Shown: piece by piece, positions 45,201 through 58,824 of the stretch
How the letters are laid out: the number at the start of each line of letters is the position of its first letter
Position numbering within the stretch: the stretch's first letter is position 1
The notes under the pieces: generated by a model
The model's database searches: none
Told to the model about the DNA's origin: nothing
What the model saw: the letters and a program-made list of their open reading frames with translations, nothing else
Translations under genes and position numbers: made by a program
Origin: Ramazzottius varieornatus
Taxonomy: Eukaryota > Tardigrada > Eutardigrada > Parachela > Ramazzottiidae
Direction of reading: 5' to 3'
Length of the DNA stretch: 64,000 nucleotides
Assembly: GCA_001949185.1 (NCBI GenBank)
Contig: BDGG01000010.1
Span: 1,435,773-1,499,772 of the forward strand

Positions 45201-48200
45201 CCAGCGGATCATTCCTAATATTCCTATCAATATCCAATAAAGTATCTGTTAGGAACACTCAATGCTGATATCCTTGCCCAAAGTTATCACATTTCATTTG
45301 CTTAAAAGCTCAGCTTGCTATGACATTATTATGCCTTCTATGCGAGTACACAGAATCTTTGATACGGAAGAACCGAGCAATAGCCTCCGGTCGCCCATCT
45401 CGGATTACAAGTGTATCCATCCAAAGCCGCTTTGACGATTTCCAAAGTGCTTCCCCATCTTGACAGCTAGCTACTGTTGGAGTTTGGCCTATAAAGTACA
45501 CATCACACTAGGAAGGAGTAATGAGACCTATGGTATGCGATATATCGTCCAGACGGTGGTCGATCCTCCTATCCAAAGCTTTGATTTATTCCTGTAAAGT
45601 ATTCCGTTTTATCAAAAACGACCGCTAAAAGAATGGCTCTATAGGCAGTATTGTTCCCCACCATTTGCTCTGAAAGCACCTCTGCTTAGTGGACATAAAA
45701 GACCCGGCGGTCGTTGGCGATGAAGATATAATGGTCCTTGCCTTGTGCCACTCTACGTTGGCTCTAAGGGCCTTTCACTATACAGGAAAATGATTTTTCT
45801 GTTCAAATCCTCGGCAGATTATGGCCAAATATCCCGCCGTTTCAGATCATTCAAACCATTGACATGCTAAAGCGCGAAGTGAAAGGCAAGGCAACGGGAC
45901 AACGCCCTGCCAGCATGACAGTTGACCTCTATATTCTCTCACAATATTCACACGGGAAGCATATACACAAGTGCGCCCATTATCATTTTTAAATCGAAGT
46001 TGACTCCGTTTTGATAAATTCAAAAGACTGCAACTTTCAGACTTGCGACTTTTTCTGATCATTCAGGAAAACGACTTCTCTTTCCGACCAGGAAGTTACT
46101 GTAGGCTCAAGTGATTAATTTCCAGACATAATCTTAGGTCGAAATCTGGTTCCACAGTGAAATTTGCTGGTGCGCAGCTTCACGGGAAACCGTGCGCGAA
46201 TTCATGTGGGCAGCTGATGCGCAAGTTCATCTGGGAAAGCATTGCTCGTTTCGAAGGTCTTCTCGTATGGAAAAAGCAACAGATTCCCAAATGACCGTCC
46301 ATTACACGTATCCCGAGGGAACATACCTCGCCGGCTGTCAGCGTTTTAACGCTCGACTATGCATTACAGTTTTCTGTCTGTCTGGGATAAAAATTTTAAA
46401 AGTGATGAGAGCATGCTGGTTGAAGTCAGAAAGAGCAATAGATACATGTTGACTGTCTACAGACCTATAATTCGTCAGCGATGATTGCGGCATAACAGGG
46501 AGATCTCTGTGTCGACTGGTGGATCAAGACATCAATTTCCTTTTTGGCGCTGTATGACTGCACGGCAAATTAGCATTGCCACCTTGACATCGGGGCTTCT
46601 GCTGGGAGACAAATTACATACCTTAGCAATTCACCAGAATTCAATCAACAGAGCACGTTCGGGCAATGTTACGCTCCCATCATGAAAACAAACGCAACGT
46701 GATTCATGGTGAGAGAAATACTGCAAAACAAGTCTGCGAGTTGTAAACTACTGAAGCTGTCAATGTGCTTTGATGCTCTTCAGTTGACTTTGCTATTTTA
46801 TAGTTCGATCTCATTTCATTTCATTTCAGAAAATACTGTAATGTTTTCGATATTTTTGGCAGCAGGAAGACGGAAGTCATAGAATAACACATGAATTAAT
46901 TTCTGGTGTTGTGAGTAAATCCCCACAGAAGCGCTATGGACTGGTTTTGGAAGAAGGAGGTTCACAAAGGGATACCGTGTATGCAGTTGTGTTTAGTGAA
47001 GCAAGGCGAAACAGTTAAACACTGGGAGCAATCAATTACGGGAGTTTATTTGACAGCCTTTTGTCCTTTGAAAAAGGAATGTTTAAAATGGGAAGGGAAG
47101 TTTGCGTGTAACTTCTGTTCCTTTATGGACATTGTGACAGATTGCAGGACAACCAAACATGCATAACATGCACAGACCCATTGGAGCAATATGGACATTC
47201 CAGTCACAAGATACATCTCATTTGCCCAAAGACGCCAACTTCGCAGTCCCCATCGGTGCCACGCCCAACCGGTACCGGAACAGGGAGGACCCACACAGCA
47301 TCCTGTGCTGCTGTAGAGTGGACATCTCTCGGGAATTACAAATTGGGTTGCTATTCGAGTGTAGTTTATCGGCCATAAACCGAACTTCAACGACTCTCGG
47401 ACTGAACAAGAGAAGGAGACAGTCGGTGGGTCAGAAAAACGGAAGGAAGGAAGAGTCCAATGTTTCCTGTTTAGAAACTTCCCATCGATTTGTCGTGCTG
47501 GTTTCAGAGGAGGAAGTGCGCGACATAAAACAACAGTTTCGCCACCATAACACTATTCTTCTCAAGTTATCCAAGCACAGATTTTCCTTCCAAGAGAAGG
47601 TTTGAATTCTTGAATAGAGGCACTTAACTTTCAGTCCTACGGATAAAGTGGCCAAATTGGTGGTTGAAAAGGATATCACTTCAGGGCAATTTTTTTAATT
47701 GGGTCGATCACTGTTGGTCTAATTTTTTCCCAACGAAGCTACTCAACTTCTTTAACCTCATTTTTCATTCCACATAGCCTCCTATTATTTTTCAACTCTA
47801 CAAGAAATTAGGGGAAAAAGGGCGAGAATATCGGTTAAGGGGTTCTTCAGGAAAATCAAAGTCGTCTATTTTGTGGGTCTTCGTGTGGACATACGAATGT
47901 TATTTTTGCCTGCAAATGCCAGACAAATATTATCTTTGCGTCTCCCAACGTCCATCTTAAACCTCAAAGACGAATTTTCGGTGTTTTCCATCAATACGAC
48001 AAGTTGCAAACAACTCGGCGTCAACAAGGCTATTAGTGCATATTGGCAGACGCTAACAGGATTTCCATTGGGAATTACATCCATCCCTGCTTTGATAGTT
48101 CTCGTCGCGCTCCTGCTTCCTTCAGTCCTGCCGGATGAATGTCAACTCGATTAGGAACGGATTTTGCTTTTAAGATTTAGTCGATCTGATGGCAACATAT

Positions 48201-51200
48201 TCCACCCGGAAAGCGGACTGACCGGTCTAACCTAGTACCATGAACGTACCAGTTTTGCACGAACCTGCATACTGGTCAGTAATGATAGTCGTACTGTTAT
48301 GTGTGCGCAGGTGGATGACAGACTGAACATTTTGTCGTACGACTGCATAGTTTCCCTATCAGTCACGGACATCTTCAGCTAATAACTTTATCTATACATT
48401 TTCTAACTGTTGGAGGCCATGTTATTGTACGGCGGCGTCGGGAGTCAGGACGTGTGCTGCGATAAAGAGGCATTATCATTCCCAGTGTCCACAGGCACCC
48501 ACATTTCCTGTTGTAAGCTGACAGTCGACGATTATCCCCATCCTCACTGCAGAAAAGCCCCTCGTCGCCACGGGCAAGCCACGGGATATTGTTCCCTTTT
48601 AACCTCGTCCTTATCACTATTCACCATCCGCTAAAATCATCCCTGTTCCACGATGGACAGAAAGGAAGCGTGGAATATCTTTAAGACAGGGCGAACTAAG
48701 CGACTGTGAGGCTCGGTACACGCAATAGCCAGTGGCCAGCACAAGCAGGGAAACTAACCGGAAAGGGATACTTAATGAAGCTTCAAACGGAAACGATGAT
48801 CGATGCCTTACACGCTTTCCCTGATTATCGCTTCATCACTTGACCAACATCTCTGATATCAAAGATCGTATTTAATTTTCTGGACTTTTGTCCGTGATGG
48901 TTGTTATAGTCTTGTCGCTATCGCCAGCGCGCAATCCTGCTGTCAAAGATAAATTCGCACCCGGTGGGGTCCGTGATGGACTTGCCGAAAAACGAGCGAC
49001 GAGTCCTGGCGGTCTGTGCGTCTGATAAAGTTACAGTTGCCTGCTGTGTAAAGCCGGCGGCGGAAGGAAGGACGGAAGAGTGTCCAGGGAATATAAGCTC
49101 GTTGCTTCCGCAGTGACGCTCAAAACCAAAGTCATGTTTAGTGAAACTGACATGCTTGTTCCACATTCACTCACTGTAAACATTGTCGGATGAAGTCAAG
49201 CAAGCAGCGCTGAACTGCGGCTGAAAAGATAGCAAAATCCATATAGCGTGGTAAAGTGTGAACATATTGTGCGCATCCTCCTTTGTGCCGCTCTTCTTTG
49301 GCCACATCTGACTGGCGATTTGGCCATTTTCGCTGTCTTTTCAAACATGCCAAAAGGTTAAGTCAAATTTACAAAAGCCCATGCTCGTCGACTGCTCGTT
49401 CGACCGTACCAACGTCATTTCAAATAACATTATATCCGCAGATTCTATATCACTGAAGCCACTTCAAAATCGCACTCCAATGCGGTTAGCCGAATTACCG
49501 AATTAGAATTCAATTTGTATTTTCAGAATATTTTCCACAGACGAAAACAGAACCGACAATAAAATGGTACGTCAACCAGTAAACTCTGTTATCTCAAGTG
49601 GCGCACGCTCGCATTATTTTGGCTATAGATTTGCGCCACTTGGAAAAACGATCCTGATCGAGTCTTTACCGACGATTTCCCAGATTCCAATTTTGAAACT
49701 AGGAAAACGGCAGCCGGTGGAAGCCAGTGCACTTTCTGCTATGCGGAGACGTTCGTGTTGAGCACACAGATGTGTCCATTTGTGAAGAGTGTCGCCGGTG
49801 TGGGCATCTGTGTGATGCAAGATACATCGACTCCTGTGGTCACTTTATTGACCAGTCAATTCATATCTCATGAAATATTCATAGACGGCACCGTGACCAG
49901 CTTAGGGAGACCGTACGGCGTCTCTGAGTCTCCATGTGCATCTTTATGAGAAATGCAAATAGCTAAGTTGCATCTGGCCATGAAATATGGTCAAGCAAAG
50001 CCGGGCAAAGTGTTTGGGCCGTGAATTAAACAGGAAACAAATTACCTCCAACCAACGTCACGCCGCACTGGACCCACATAGAATATCGGAAATTGATTTT
50101 TCACCCTGTATTTCAATCCAGCAACACCTTTTCTGACCCACTTTAACCAAGCCAGGGAGCTTGACTATGGCTTCGGGCTTTTGTTCCTAATACATGGCAA
50201 TATCGCCGAACTCAAAAGCCGGCTGTGTTTTGGTCTACTATCTCACTGTTTGTCTTTCGCCACTTCAAAACGCACAACATTATGCAAAGTGTTTTTCAGA
50301 GGCTCAAAGCGTCGCTTATTGGCCACTTTACCATACCTGTGGCCAAACTTGACCTGACTCGACAACATCCTTCGGGAAACCTCATAAAATACACACCCGG
50401 AAAAAAATTCCCACGTTGACCACGCCCAAGGCTCAGTTCTAAAATTCGCCACCAAAAGCTGGTGAAAATATTCTGCGTAATTTCTCGAGTTGCACTGGCT
50501 ATTATGATGAGCGGTCTTCAGCCTAATGTGTCATTTCGGATAAACGTATCGGAAGTCTACAAACGATCAAAAGGTCGCCTTGCAAGGAAACTGGATCACC
50601 GGAAATTCCCTATCATTAGTAGTTTATCGGCAGCACGTTGCGACTTCCAGTGGCAAAACATTCTTCCCTTCGTATATTATTCCATCTAAACATTTGACCA
50701 AGTCTTTGGCAAAAAGAGGGTAGCGTGTGGTGGTGGGCATATATCAAGTTGGTGGTTCCCTGCTGAGGCCATGATGGCCTGATTCAATGATGCCTGGGCT
50801 CTTTATAAAGCGAATTACAAACCTAATTTAGGAAGGTCCACATCCTCCTTATACCCATCTTCCCTTTTATCGGTCGACCATTTTACACTTGCAACGTCAT
50901 GACAAAAGAGCCCATCCTTGAGTGCAAGATGGTGCCATGTTCGAGTCATCTTTCATGATCTCAAATTCAATCAAGCTTGCTTCAATTCGATTATGACTCT
51001 TCGGCGTTCATATGATTGTGCCATGTTGTGGACACGTAAAGGCGACTTTTCGATGTCGACTTTCCTATTCAAGAAATGCAGCTAGCTCCTCCGCCCCCTT
51101 CCGCTTCATTGCCCCACTGTTTCTCCAGAAAGCAATTTGTCATTTTGTTGTTTTCATTGCACTTGAAACTTCAACCTGTCCGGCCATATGACTCAAGTTC

Positions 51201-52585
51201 TTACGGAGCCTATCGTCACTCGCGCAGATGGAGAGAATATGAAATTATATTTAGATTGGACATACAGTATATTCAGGAGGCTAGACTGAAGAGTGTAGGT
51301 CACTGTGTAACAACTTCATCACTTATTCCGATTATTCAATAACGACACTCAAGGATGAGACGCATACATATTCCAGATATGCATCCCGCCAGGCATGCTA
51401 CTTCCCTCGTGTAACCGATACACGTTGGCCGCGTTTGACCTAATATAAACACTCAAAAAACTCAAAGTGGCATTGTGTGGTTCTTCAATAAGTAGCAATA
51501 TATCAGAAATTATAATTCGAGCGTGTCACATAAAACAGCATACCCCTATACGAAGTTATGCACCGTATGAACACGGGGTACTTGAGATCCGTTTCCCATA
51601 AGAAAGAACCCAGTTGCATTTTTGTCCAATCTTTCGCCTTTATGGCCATCTTTAGTGTTTGCATTTTTTATGGCATTTGTACTTTACACAATAGCTGAAA
51701 GTGATTATAAACGTGACACCGATCATCCTCGTCGGCGTGCACTTGGCGAAATTAGGCAAATAAACCTGACCGAGCGCAATGCATACACATCTCTCGCGTG
51801 AAACCCATACCGTGTTCCTCAAACGCACAACATGACAGACCGACGACACCCAACAAATTCACTTTAAATTTTCTTTGATTTCCCCCTGGTTGCAAACAAA
51901 ATGGAGAATGGTGAAATATTTTCGCAAGACCGCAGCAACGTAAAGGGGGAAACATTGGAAGATTTCAACTAGGTGCTAATAAACCCATTAACGGCTAGTA
52001 TGGCGGGATAATTGCGTGCGCAAACTGTTACGGAAGCCATAACATCGACAGTCAAGAAAGCGTTAATATCGAGCCACATATTCCAAGCAATTACTATTCT
52101 CAAGTGATCGTCAATGAAATATCGACAGCCATGTGATACTGCCCATATGAAAAGGTATGTGGAGGCATAAATATGCAACGATTGTTGACGCGTGAATTGG
52201 CCCGGTGTGAATAATTGTTACAAGGAGAAAATGGGCGATTATTGAATGGACTGTTGGCCAAGAAGGGAGAAGTTATTGAAAATACCTGAGTCGATTTCTG
52301 CAAATTAAAAATGTAAGGCGTGGACCAAGTCTGTCCAATTCTCACAGCCGCCTTTGATTCATGTGGACCAAGGACCAAAGTAGCCGAATGATATTGTTGT
52401 GCTTCGTGTACCTCATCATAACACAACACGAAGGGTGGACAACGTCCGATGGGAACGAAATGTGTCTTACCTGAGAAGCAGCAGCAGCAAATAAGCCAGA
52501 GGAGGAAGCTATGCGACCATGAGGAAGTCACGTATCCGTCAATCCAAACGGAAAAGCGCCCAAGCAGCCGCATCTTATCCCGCAT
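42218..52585 (-). CDS. Dpr-like protein with two immunoglobulin domains (3' end not resolved)
   Basis: Cell-surface Ig protein of the Dpr/DIP synaptic recognition group. Exons on the minus strand: 52471-52585, 44669-44859, 44285-44421, 44119-44198, 42218-42520. First exon: basic start then the hydrophobic signal HSFLLWLICCCCFS, donor GTAAG, phase 1, matching the next exon. Ig1: VNVTVEKGQAAFLHCKI, SWVRY, DNRFSLVRIPGSADWTLRI, SDEGSYECQIGTTPKM; the WTL...I...P.DEG.YECQ block is typical of Dpr. Ig2: NVGQDLNLTCYV, IIRWYHN, SRLFIRSAQPFHAGKYTC, SSTIFVQIL. The donor after the last listed exon (AAGTGTGTC) is weak; a TM or GPI exon should follow. Intron 1 is about 7.6 kb, and the intron 44422-44668 carries a palindromic element. 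Confidence 0.82.
44493..44615. repeat. GTGGCGCAC-core palindromic (MITE-like) element, copy 2
   Basis: 123 bases, inverted along nearly its whole length: GGAGCTCGGCAAACAAATTC at the left, GCTCGACAAGCTCC at the right, core CCCAAGTGGCGCACGG versus GTGTGCCACTTCGG. Inside the intron 44422-44668 of the Dpr-like gene. Confidence 0.85.
48263..48311. repeat. CCTGCATAC-type palindromic element (diverged copy)
   Basis: ACCTGCATAC at 48263-48272 and GTGTGCGCAGGT at 48301-48312 are inverted arms with two changes; loop about 30 bases. Within the Dpr-like intron 1. Confidence 0.55.
49595..49643. repeat. GTGGCGCAC-core palindromic element, copy 3 (core only clear)
   Basis: CAAGTGGCGCACG at 49595-49607 and TGCGCCACTTGG at 49632-49643 form the hairpin; the outer arms are degraded. 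In intron 1 of the Dpr-like gene. Confidence 0.75.
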
Positions 52586-55500
52586 CAACTCACGCACGAC
52601 TGGGGCAACACGGAAGGAAAAACAGGAAGGAACGAAATTCAACTGTGGATGATTGGAAGTAAATTGAGTGGTAAGGGAAGAAAAAATAACAAGAGTAAAC
52701 GAGGCCTTTTCTTCAAAGTAAGTCGGGGATTCGAATGATCAGCACGCAATCCGCATATCCGTTCATATTGGCCGCACACCTAATTGACCGTACCCAAAAA
52801 CATCCAATTTTCTGCTGCTCATCCCACCACCAAATATGGATTAGATTAGGGACTGGAAAAAAGGGCAAAAAGAAGCATCAGCCGTCAATCCGTCTCTCAA
52901 TATCTTAAACAGAATGAATGGAGAATTAATAGTCCGCAGAGTCGGCGCCCATCTCGCCAGTCCATTACTCGGCGCCTCTCAAGGGGATCATGCCATTCGC
53001 CCTGTCACCCAGTCTGAAATTTGCTACTTGATTACAAAATAACTCTCGCGGTTCTCTACAGCCACAAACAACAAAGAAAAACACCAGGCTGCTTTCGGTA
53101 AAGAACAAACTATAAACTCGTGGTGAAAAAGAGTGGAGTGAAACCTTTCGACTTACAACTTCATCACTAATATAATCGCTGGGAAATCCGCACCACAAGT
53201 CTGCCTCTTTTCGATCGGTCAGGCGGTTGATATGCTCATCTTCTGCCCCAGCATACAGCTGCCGGGCACACTCTATACCGCGCCCACTCCCAACGCGTAT
53301 AACTTTTAGCCGTCTCCACCGCTACCAGCTACCCGCTCGATCCGCATCAGGAAGCGTAAGATCACTACGCCGTACTTAATAGGCTGGCTTCTACAATGAT
53401 CCGACCATATCCACCGGAAAAGCAACCAACCGTCGCCTATCTCTTGTTCGACCACCTCATCCTAAATCTTGGTAAATCACCGATAGAAAAAACCAATTGA
53501 AAATGCGCACTCCGCCGTGCAAAGTTCCATCCTCCAAGCATCAAGCCTCCGCCTCGAACTTTTAGGTTATTCATACCGCGCGGAAATCACTACGGCTTTT
53601 GAAAAAGTCTTTCCAACGTTATTTTGCGGTAAACACGATGCAGGAAGTAGTATACCAACCGTTGTGTCACCGGGCTACACACATGATCACGATCGTTGAT
53701 TCGCTATCTTAATGTGGGGAACCTGTCTGAGTGGCGCACTCGGGGACTGAGTTAGTTGTCATCTGATCTGGGGTGGGAAAACGCTGTGGAAGATACCACG
53801 ACCCGTGGCATGGTTTATGGGTGGGAAACCGCTGTTTCTTCCTTCCTGAACGCAAGCCGGACGAGATTGAAAGGAAAGACAATTCGATTTTTTCAGTTGG
53901 TGGATAAGAGGCTTAAGGGTAAACTGATGTAGCTGTGGGATCAAACAGGAAGCAAGTTTGTATGGTTGAGCAATTATACGAACGAACAAATTGAGCAAAA
54001 TACTAGGCAAAGGCCTCAAAAGGTCGGCGAACCAAGTGACAGTTACAGTTTGCGGAGAGCTGTAATTGTTGTTCAATAATGCACGGCAGAGGCAGTTGAT
54101 GACATTGCAAGATCAGCTTATAATCGGCAAAACAGTGCAAAGTTGTTCCCACTCCTTCTCTATCATCTTTACGAAAAGAGCTCCCAACACGCACGAGGAA
54201 AAGGAAGAAAAAAATCAATGGCCATTCTGTTAGCACAAACCATGTCGAACATGCGCACATAATCGATACCACAAAGCAACTCTTTCGTTAGCGAAAAAAT
54301 ATGGCAAAAACGGGAAACGTTTTTGTTATATGATTTCTTCCCAATAAGATTTTGCTCTAGCAGATTCATAGAAACATCATCCAACCGGTTTGTGAGATCT
54401 TTGCGAAAGGTCTCAGCTTCGAAGAGGGACCTCGAAGTTCGTAGGGACATTTACAGCTTGTCGACTTAATTTGGGTGATGAAACCATCTAGGCCTTCGTA
54501 CATCCCTTAAGCTCTCGAACTGGTACAAAGCAGACTTTGAATATGATTAATGGGAAGTGATGGAGTAATAACATTGGACCGTACAGATAGCTACAGATTC
54601 TACAGTAGCATATGGACTGACAACTTCGATAAAAAGCCACCATCTGATCCAGTGAACACCACTCAACCGTCACAATACGATGCCCACGGGAACCCTGAAC
54701 ATGCGCCCATCTCCGGAGCAACGAGCACCGGCTTTCTTCTCCTTTTCGTACTCGTACTCGTTCATCCTCTCACCAAATGTAAATCATCCCCACATAATCA
54801 GGAGTGACAGGGATAACTTGGACTCTAATCTGATGAAGCCCAACCAAATTTCAAATTAATTTCAGCAAATCTAAAACTGCTAACGCTATCATACCGCGCG
54901 CGCGAGGAAAGGAAGTCTTCGCTTAGCCAAACGCTCTCCTGATTCCTGGAAAAACTACAGTGCATTATAAAACTTGTCTGAGGGTTTCAACAGTGCAGTT
55001 TCGTGTTCGTCGGAAGGGAACTTTGTCTAAGAAACGGACTAGTTTTCTTCGTAGATTGCCTTCGTCCGGAAACAGCTGCAGCCAGAGTTGAATTTTCCTC
55101 CTGCAGAAAGTTCAAAAGACATGTAACACCCTTGCTCCATAATTGCAGTGTTGGTTTACACAAGATGTTTAATGACATCTTTACACTCCAAAAAAGCGAT
55201 TTACTTTCAAAATCGATACATTAATTTACGACAAGGATCAACACTTCGCCTGAAGAGCTCATCCGCGCCAGCTACGAGCCGACCACTGAGCAGCCCAAAA
55301 ACGCTCGTCCTTTCAGCCCTAATGAAGTGAAGTACCCTATGTACGGCAATACTTCCAGACATTCCAGCGGGTTTCTACAAGGAACACATTATGGTCACAC
55401 AAGGCTAGGATGCGCAATCAGCCACAAGCCCACAACTATCAAGAGCGTTATAAACTTCCTATTCCGTCAATTAACACTTTCAGCACGATCGTTTTCATGT

Positions 55501-56960
55501 TTGCAGAATACTACCGTCCTCTTTGTGTACACAGGAATTTTATTGGCTGGTGCCGTGTTGCAGAGGCTGATCCAACCTATAGGCAATTTTCGAAATTTCA
55601 AAATTCGGATACTTGGCAGGCCATGAACGCCAAATCTCAAAAGGGAGAACTGCTCGTCTTGATTTTCTTCTGACCGCACTGATGACTACAAAATTAATCC
55701 CAGGCTCGGCTTCGATAGATAAGACTGTCCCCAGTGCTCCAGTTTTTTCAAAGCGAATACCGTGCACGTGTCTCGCGCGAAGAGACGAAACCAAATTTCA
55801 CCAAAACCACCCGAAACCGTAGAAAAATTTCCAGCGTGCTGGGGTTCTGCTGACCGCTGGTCGTTAGTGTTGCTTTGGTGAGAAGACCGAGGTACATGCA
55901 AAGAAAAAGACCCAGACCCGAAAGACCAAAAGCTAAAACTGGGAGGTGAATAAAACTGAGTGATTGTATACACAAAGAGGACGGTCGTACGCAGAGTGTT
56001 AAGCGGAGATAATTTTCGCCCCGACATTATCGTTCGCAATGCCAGCTTCCAAATACCAGGACTCGAGACCGAAGCCAAAAAACCTACGGCCTGAGCCCGT
56101 TATTTGTTCAAGTACCAAGAAGACTTACCGTGCGGAATTGATGCAGGGTAGGCCCGGCAGGCTGGAGATGAGACATCAAGGAGGTACTCCTGTAGTCACA
56201 AGTTAGGGTTCGGGAGCCGGAACTCTTACGGAGCTTGATCCTGGAGATCTGTACAGTCGCTTTCTTCTTCAGTTTTCCCGCATTCTTACCGAACACTCTT
56301 GGGGCCGACAGCTCCCCTCATGGCTGCCAGTTCCGAAGCAGCGAACTCCTTATCCTTGACTCGGAACACGATCTCAATCCACTACAAGCACAGGAAACAA
56401 TAGTTGTTAGAGTATGCCTTCAAATTCTTACCTTCGCGAACACGTACCGCTTTGGCGCTTCGCGCCAGGAATTGTGACATGACGAATATCACCCGATCTA
56501 GCGGTGTCAGGCTCGCATTGATAGCATGGAGACATGGACGATGGTCAGCGTTCATCAATGGTCGCTGAGGCGCTGGCAAAGAAACTAAACATTTTAGAGC
56601 TTCGCAGAGAACGGTCGTCAGCTGAGCCGCCAATCACTGCTCGCAAGTCGATTGGGAAAACTGAAAACTGAAGACCGAGATGCACCGAAAGGCGAACTGT
56701 TAAGATAGCGGTATCGGTTGCTTTATTGAATAGTCAACAACCAAACTCGGTTACCAAACCGAGCTGGTCCGACCGAAATCCATGTCCGGTTTGATTGTTG
56801 TGGTTTTCTTCCAAGAAAGGTTTGAAATCCGCCATCTCCGGAATCCGGATCTCAAGTCTCAACTGGAGCTGCCCGAACTATCCCACTTAACGTTTTGATC
56901 CGTCCTGGTTTCTTGCGGACAGGTTGTGGATCTGTTATATTTGTCAACCCTGCAAAAGAG
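52586..56960. other. Gene-poor region upstream of the Dpr-like gene
   Basis: No certain gene. Minus-strand pieces between about 56500 and 55690 have reasonable splice signals (an ATG at 56479 with a donor after AAAGCG, an acceptor before TGGATTGAG, then further open stretches) and could be an unrecognised small gene; I do not trust an exact model. A short inverted repeat is noted at 55512-55990. Confidence 0.3.
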
Positions 56961-58824
56961 ATGGCGCTGACTTCGCGGACTGCAAGAGACACGCAGATCA
57001 GCATATCTGCCCTTTCCGCACCACCGAAGCTGGTCATTCCCATCGAAGCTTGGCATTCCAACAACACTTTTATCGGGATCTACCAGAGTGGCAGAAATTC
57101 CAGAGAATGCGAACTGCGACTGCAGCCGGGAGACCTACCATGCATAAAGTATGTTAACCCTGGCTTATTTGCACGCACATAATAAGAAAGATGAGAGTCC
57201 AAAGTCTGTTTCAGGTTGATCATGAGCTCTTACTCTACGACTGTCAAGGAAAAGTTGAACACTGCATATCGGCAGGAGAAACAGGAGTTCATAACGGTGA
57301 AGCTTGGTCCATGGTACCATGTGGACACGTTGAAGACGTGCATCGACGCCATGCACATGGGAAAGCTGGAGATCTCGCCTGATCATCTGCGGGATGTCAT
57401 CTTGACTTTGCAGAAGCTAGATGTGGGTCCTTCGTTCATCGCCCGCGATTCAATGTTTCCATTAATTGTGTTTGTTCCCAGGTCCATCCGTTGGCTTTCT
57501 CACAGATTGCGAGCGCATTAACTGGACAACACTCAGCCATGGGTCGTCTAGTTTCGACCGAGGTCCTTCTCGCTCTGATGGAAGCCTCGCATACGTCGCT
57601 TGAGGCTTCAGCATCCTCGTCGATGACGGACTCGGAAAGGAGACAGATGCGGAGTACCTTGTTTGCTCTGGCGCTCGAAATAGCTCGCAAGTTTGAGGTA
57701 TCAATAATCCATCAGGATTTTCTGCTTTTGAGTGGATTTCGGAACTAGGTGCTTCACAGGACAGCGATGTAGACATCGTGGAAAAGTTTCTACCGCTGAC
57801 TAAGATCGTCCATTGGCACTACCTGTGTGGTATCTGTACAACAAACTTCGTCAAAAGTTTCAACCTTCAGAGGGACCTCTTCCCGTACACGTTCTTCGAG
57901 GATACGACTGTGAAGTCACAAAGGGAATTTATGCATGGAGAAATTGTGTATCGTGAGTCAGGAACCAAGCACGAACCGACTAAAGAAAAGGTGCAAGTGA
58001 CGTTCTCCATGGCTCGTCAGAAAATGTTCCTCTTGTTTTCCAAATGGAGCGTGGTATGTCCATGAGTCTTTGTAATTCCAGCAAACATCTCGGTTCGTTT
58101 CACGTTATGCATTGTGTCTCTCATTTGCAGGACAAATCCCTCGACATCGTCTATAAAAGTCCCAGTCCCATTGAGATGATCCATCTAGCGAAACTATCTT
58201 TGTCAGAAGTTTCGCAGTGCTTTTGTAAGAACTCACAGTCGTGTGCAATTGATACATGGGAGCTCGGCAAACAGATACGACCAGACCGTTCTCCCAAGTG
58301 GCGCACGCTGTCAGGCAAGATGCTTGAGTCGGTGCGCCACATGGGAAAACAATGTGCTGGAGTTTGGTTATCGAGCTCCCACGCTCTTGGGAGTTTTTTC
58401 AGAATATCAAATGTACGGAATTTATTTGTCAGGGGAGTTTTGCGCGCGGAAAGATATGAAACTCCATCGACCGTTCCTTGCGGCTCTTGGTGGACCTGTC
58501 ATGAGGATCACCACTGTGCCATATGCAACTCCAGCTGTAGACAACGACAACGTTTCGTGGTCAAAGGTGGTCAACGCCGAAACTGCACCGGCGAAGAAGC
58601 GAGCGCAGTCCGCGGAGAGCAGTGACGAAGACTCAGATCTTTGCTCGGAAAGTTCGTCGGAAGAACCCTCATCCGCCTATATGAAGAAAGTCAGACCCTC
58701 CGTACAAGATCAGCTCGTAAACTCTCCAAAAGTCGCCAACAGCGAAGCCGAGCCTCGTTCAAAGAGTACAGTCAAGAAGAAGCGTCCGCAGAAGAAGCCG
58801 AAGTCGAGTGCGCAGACACCGTAA
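56961..58824 (+). CDS. Unrecognised 463-residue protein with acidic/basic C-terminal tail
   Basis: Exons 56961-57148, 57215-57422, 57482-57697, 57760-58053, 58131-58224, 58433-58824, all phases consistent. I do not recognise the family. The N-terminal part is mixed alpha/beta (KLVIPIEAW, ITVKLGPWYHVDTLKTCIDAM), the middle is helical and Ala/Ser-rich (FSQIASALTGQHSAMGRLVS, MRSTLFALALEIARKF), then a segment LTKIVHWHYLCGICTTNFV and QREFMHGEIVYRESGTKHEP. The last ~110 residues are disordered: an acidic Ser cluster (ESSDEDSD) then KKKRPQKKPKS, a likely nuclear localisation signal. Intron 58225-58432 holds a palindromic element; ignoring this intron gives a false long frame. A nuclear role is an inference only. 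Confidence 0.72.
58258..58380. repeat. GTGGCGCAC-core palindromic (MITE-like) element, copy 4
   Basis: 123 bases, from GGGAGCTCGGCAAACAGATA to TATCGAGCTCCC, core CCCAAGTGGCGCACGC versus GTGCGCCACATGGG. It fills most of the intron 58225-58432. Confidence 0.88.

Larger units (their letters stand above)
44860..52470 (-). other. Intron 1 of the Dpr-like gene (7.6 kb)
   Basis: Only short open frames are seen and none has recognisable similarity on either strand. It contains two palindromic repeats (48263-48311, 49595-49643). No nested gene is supported. Confidence 0.6.

Noticed and set aside
52100-52642. 180-residue single-exon protein on the minus strand
   Set aside because: Only its first part is coding-like; the signal sequence followed by a GTAAG donor and matching phase show it is the first exon of the Dpr-like gene.
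58243-58432. Coding sequence reading through the palindromic element in the unknown gene
   Set aside because: A strong donor (TTTT|GTAAGA) and acceptor (TTTGTCAG) remove it in phase as an intron; frames inside the repeat are found at other copies too.
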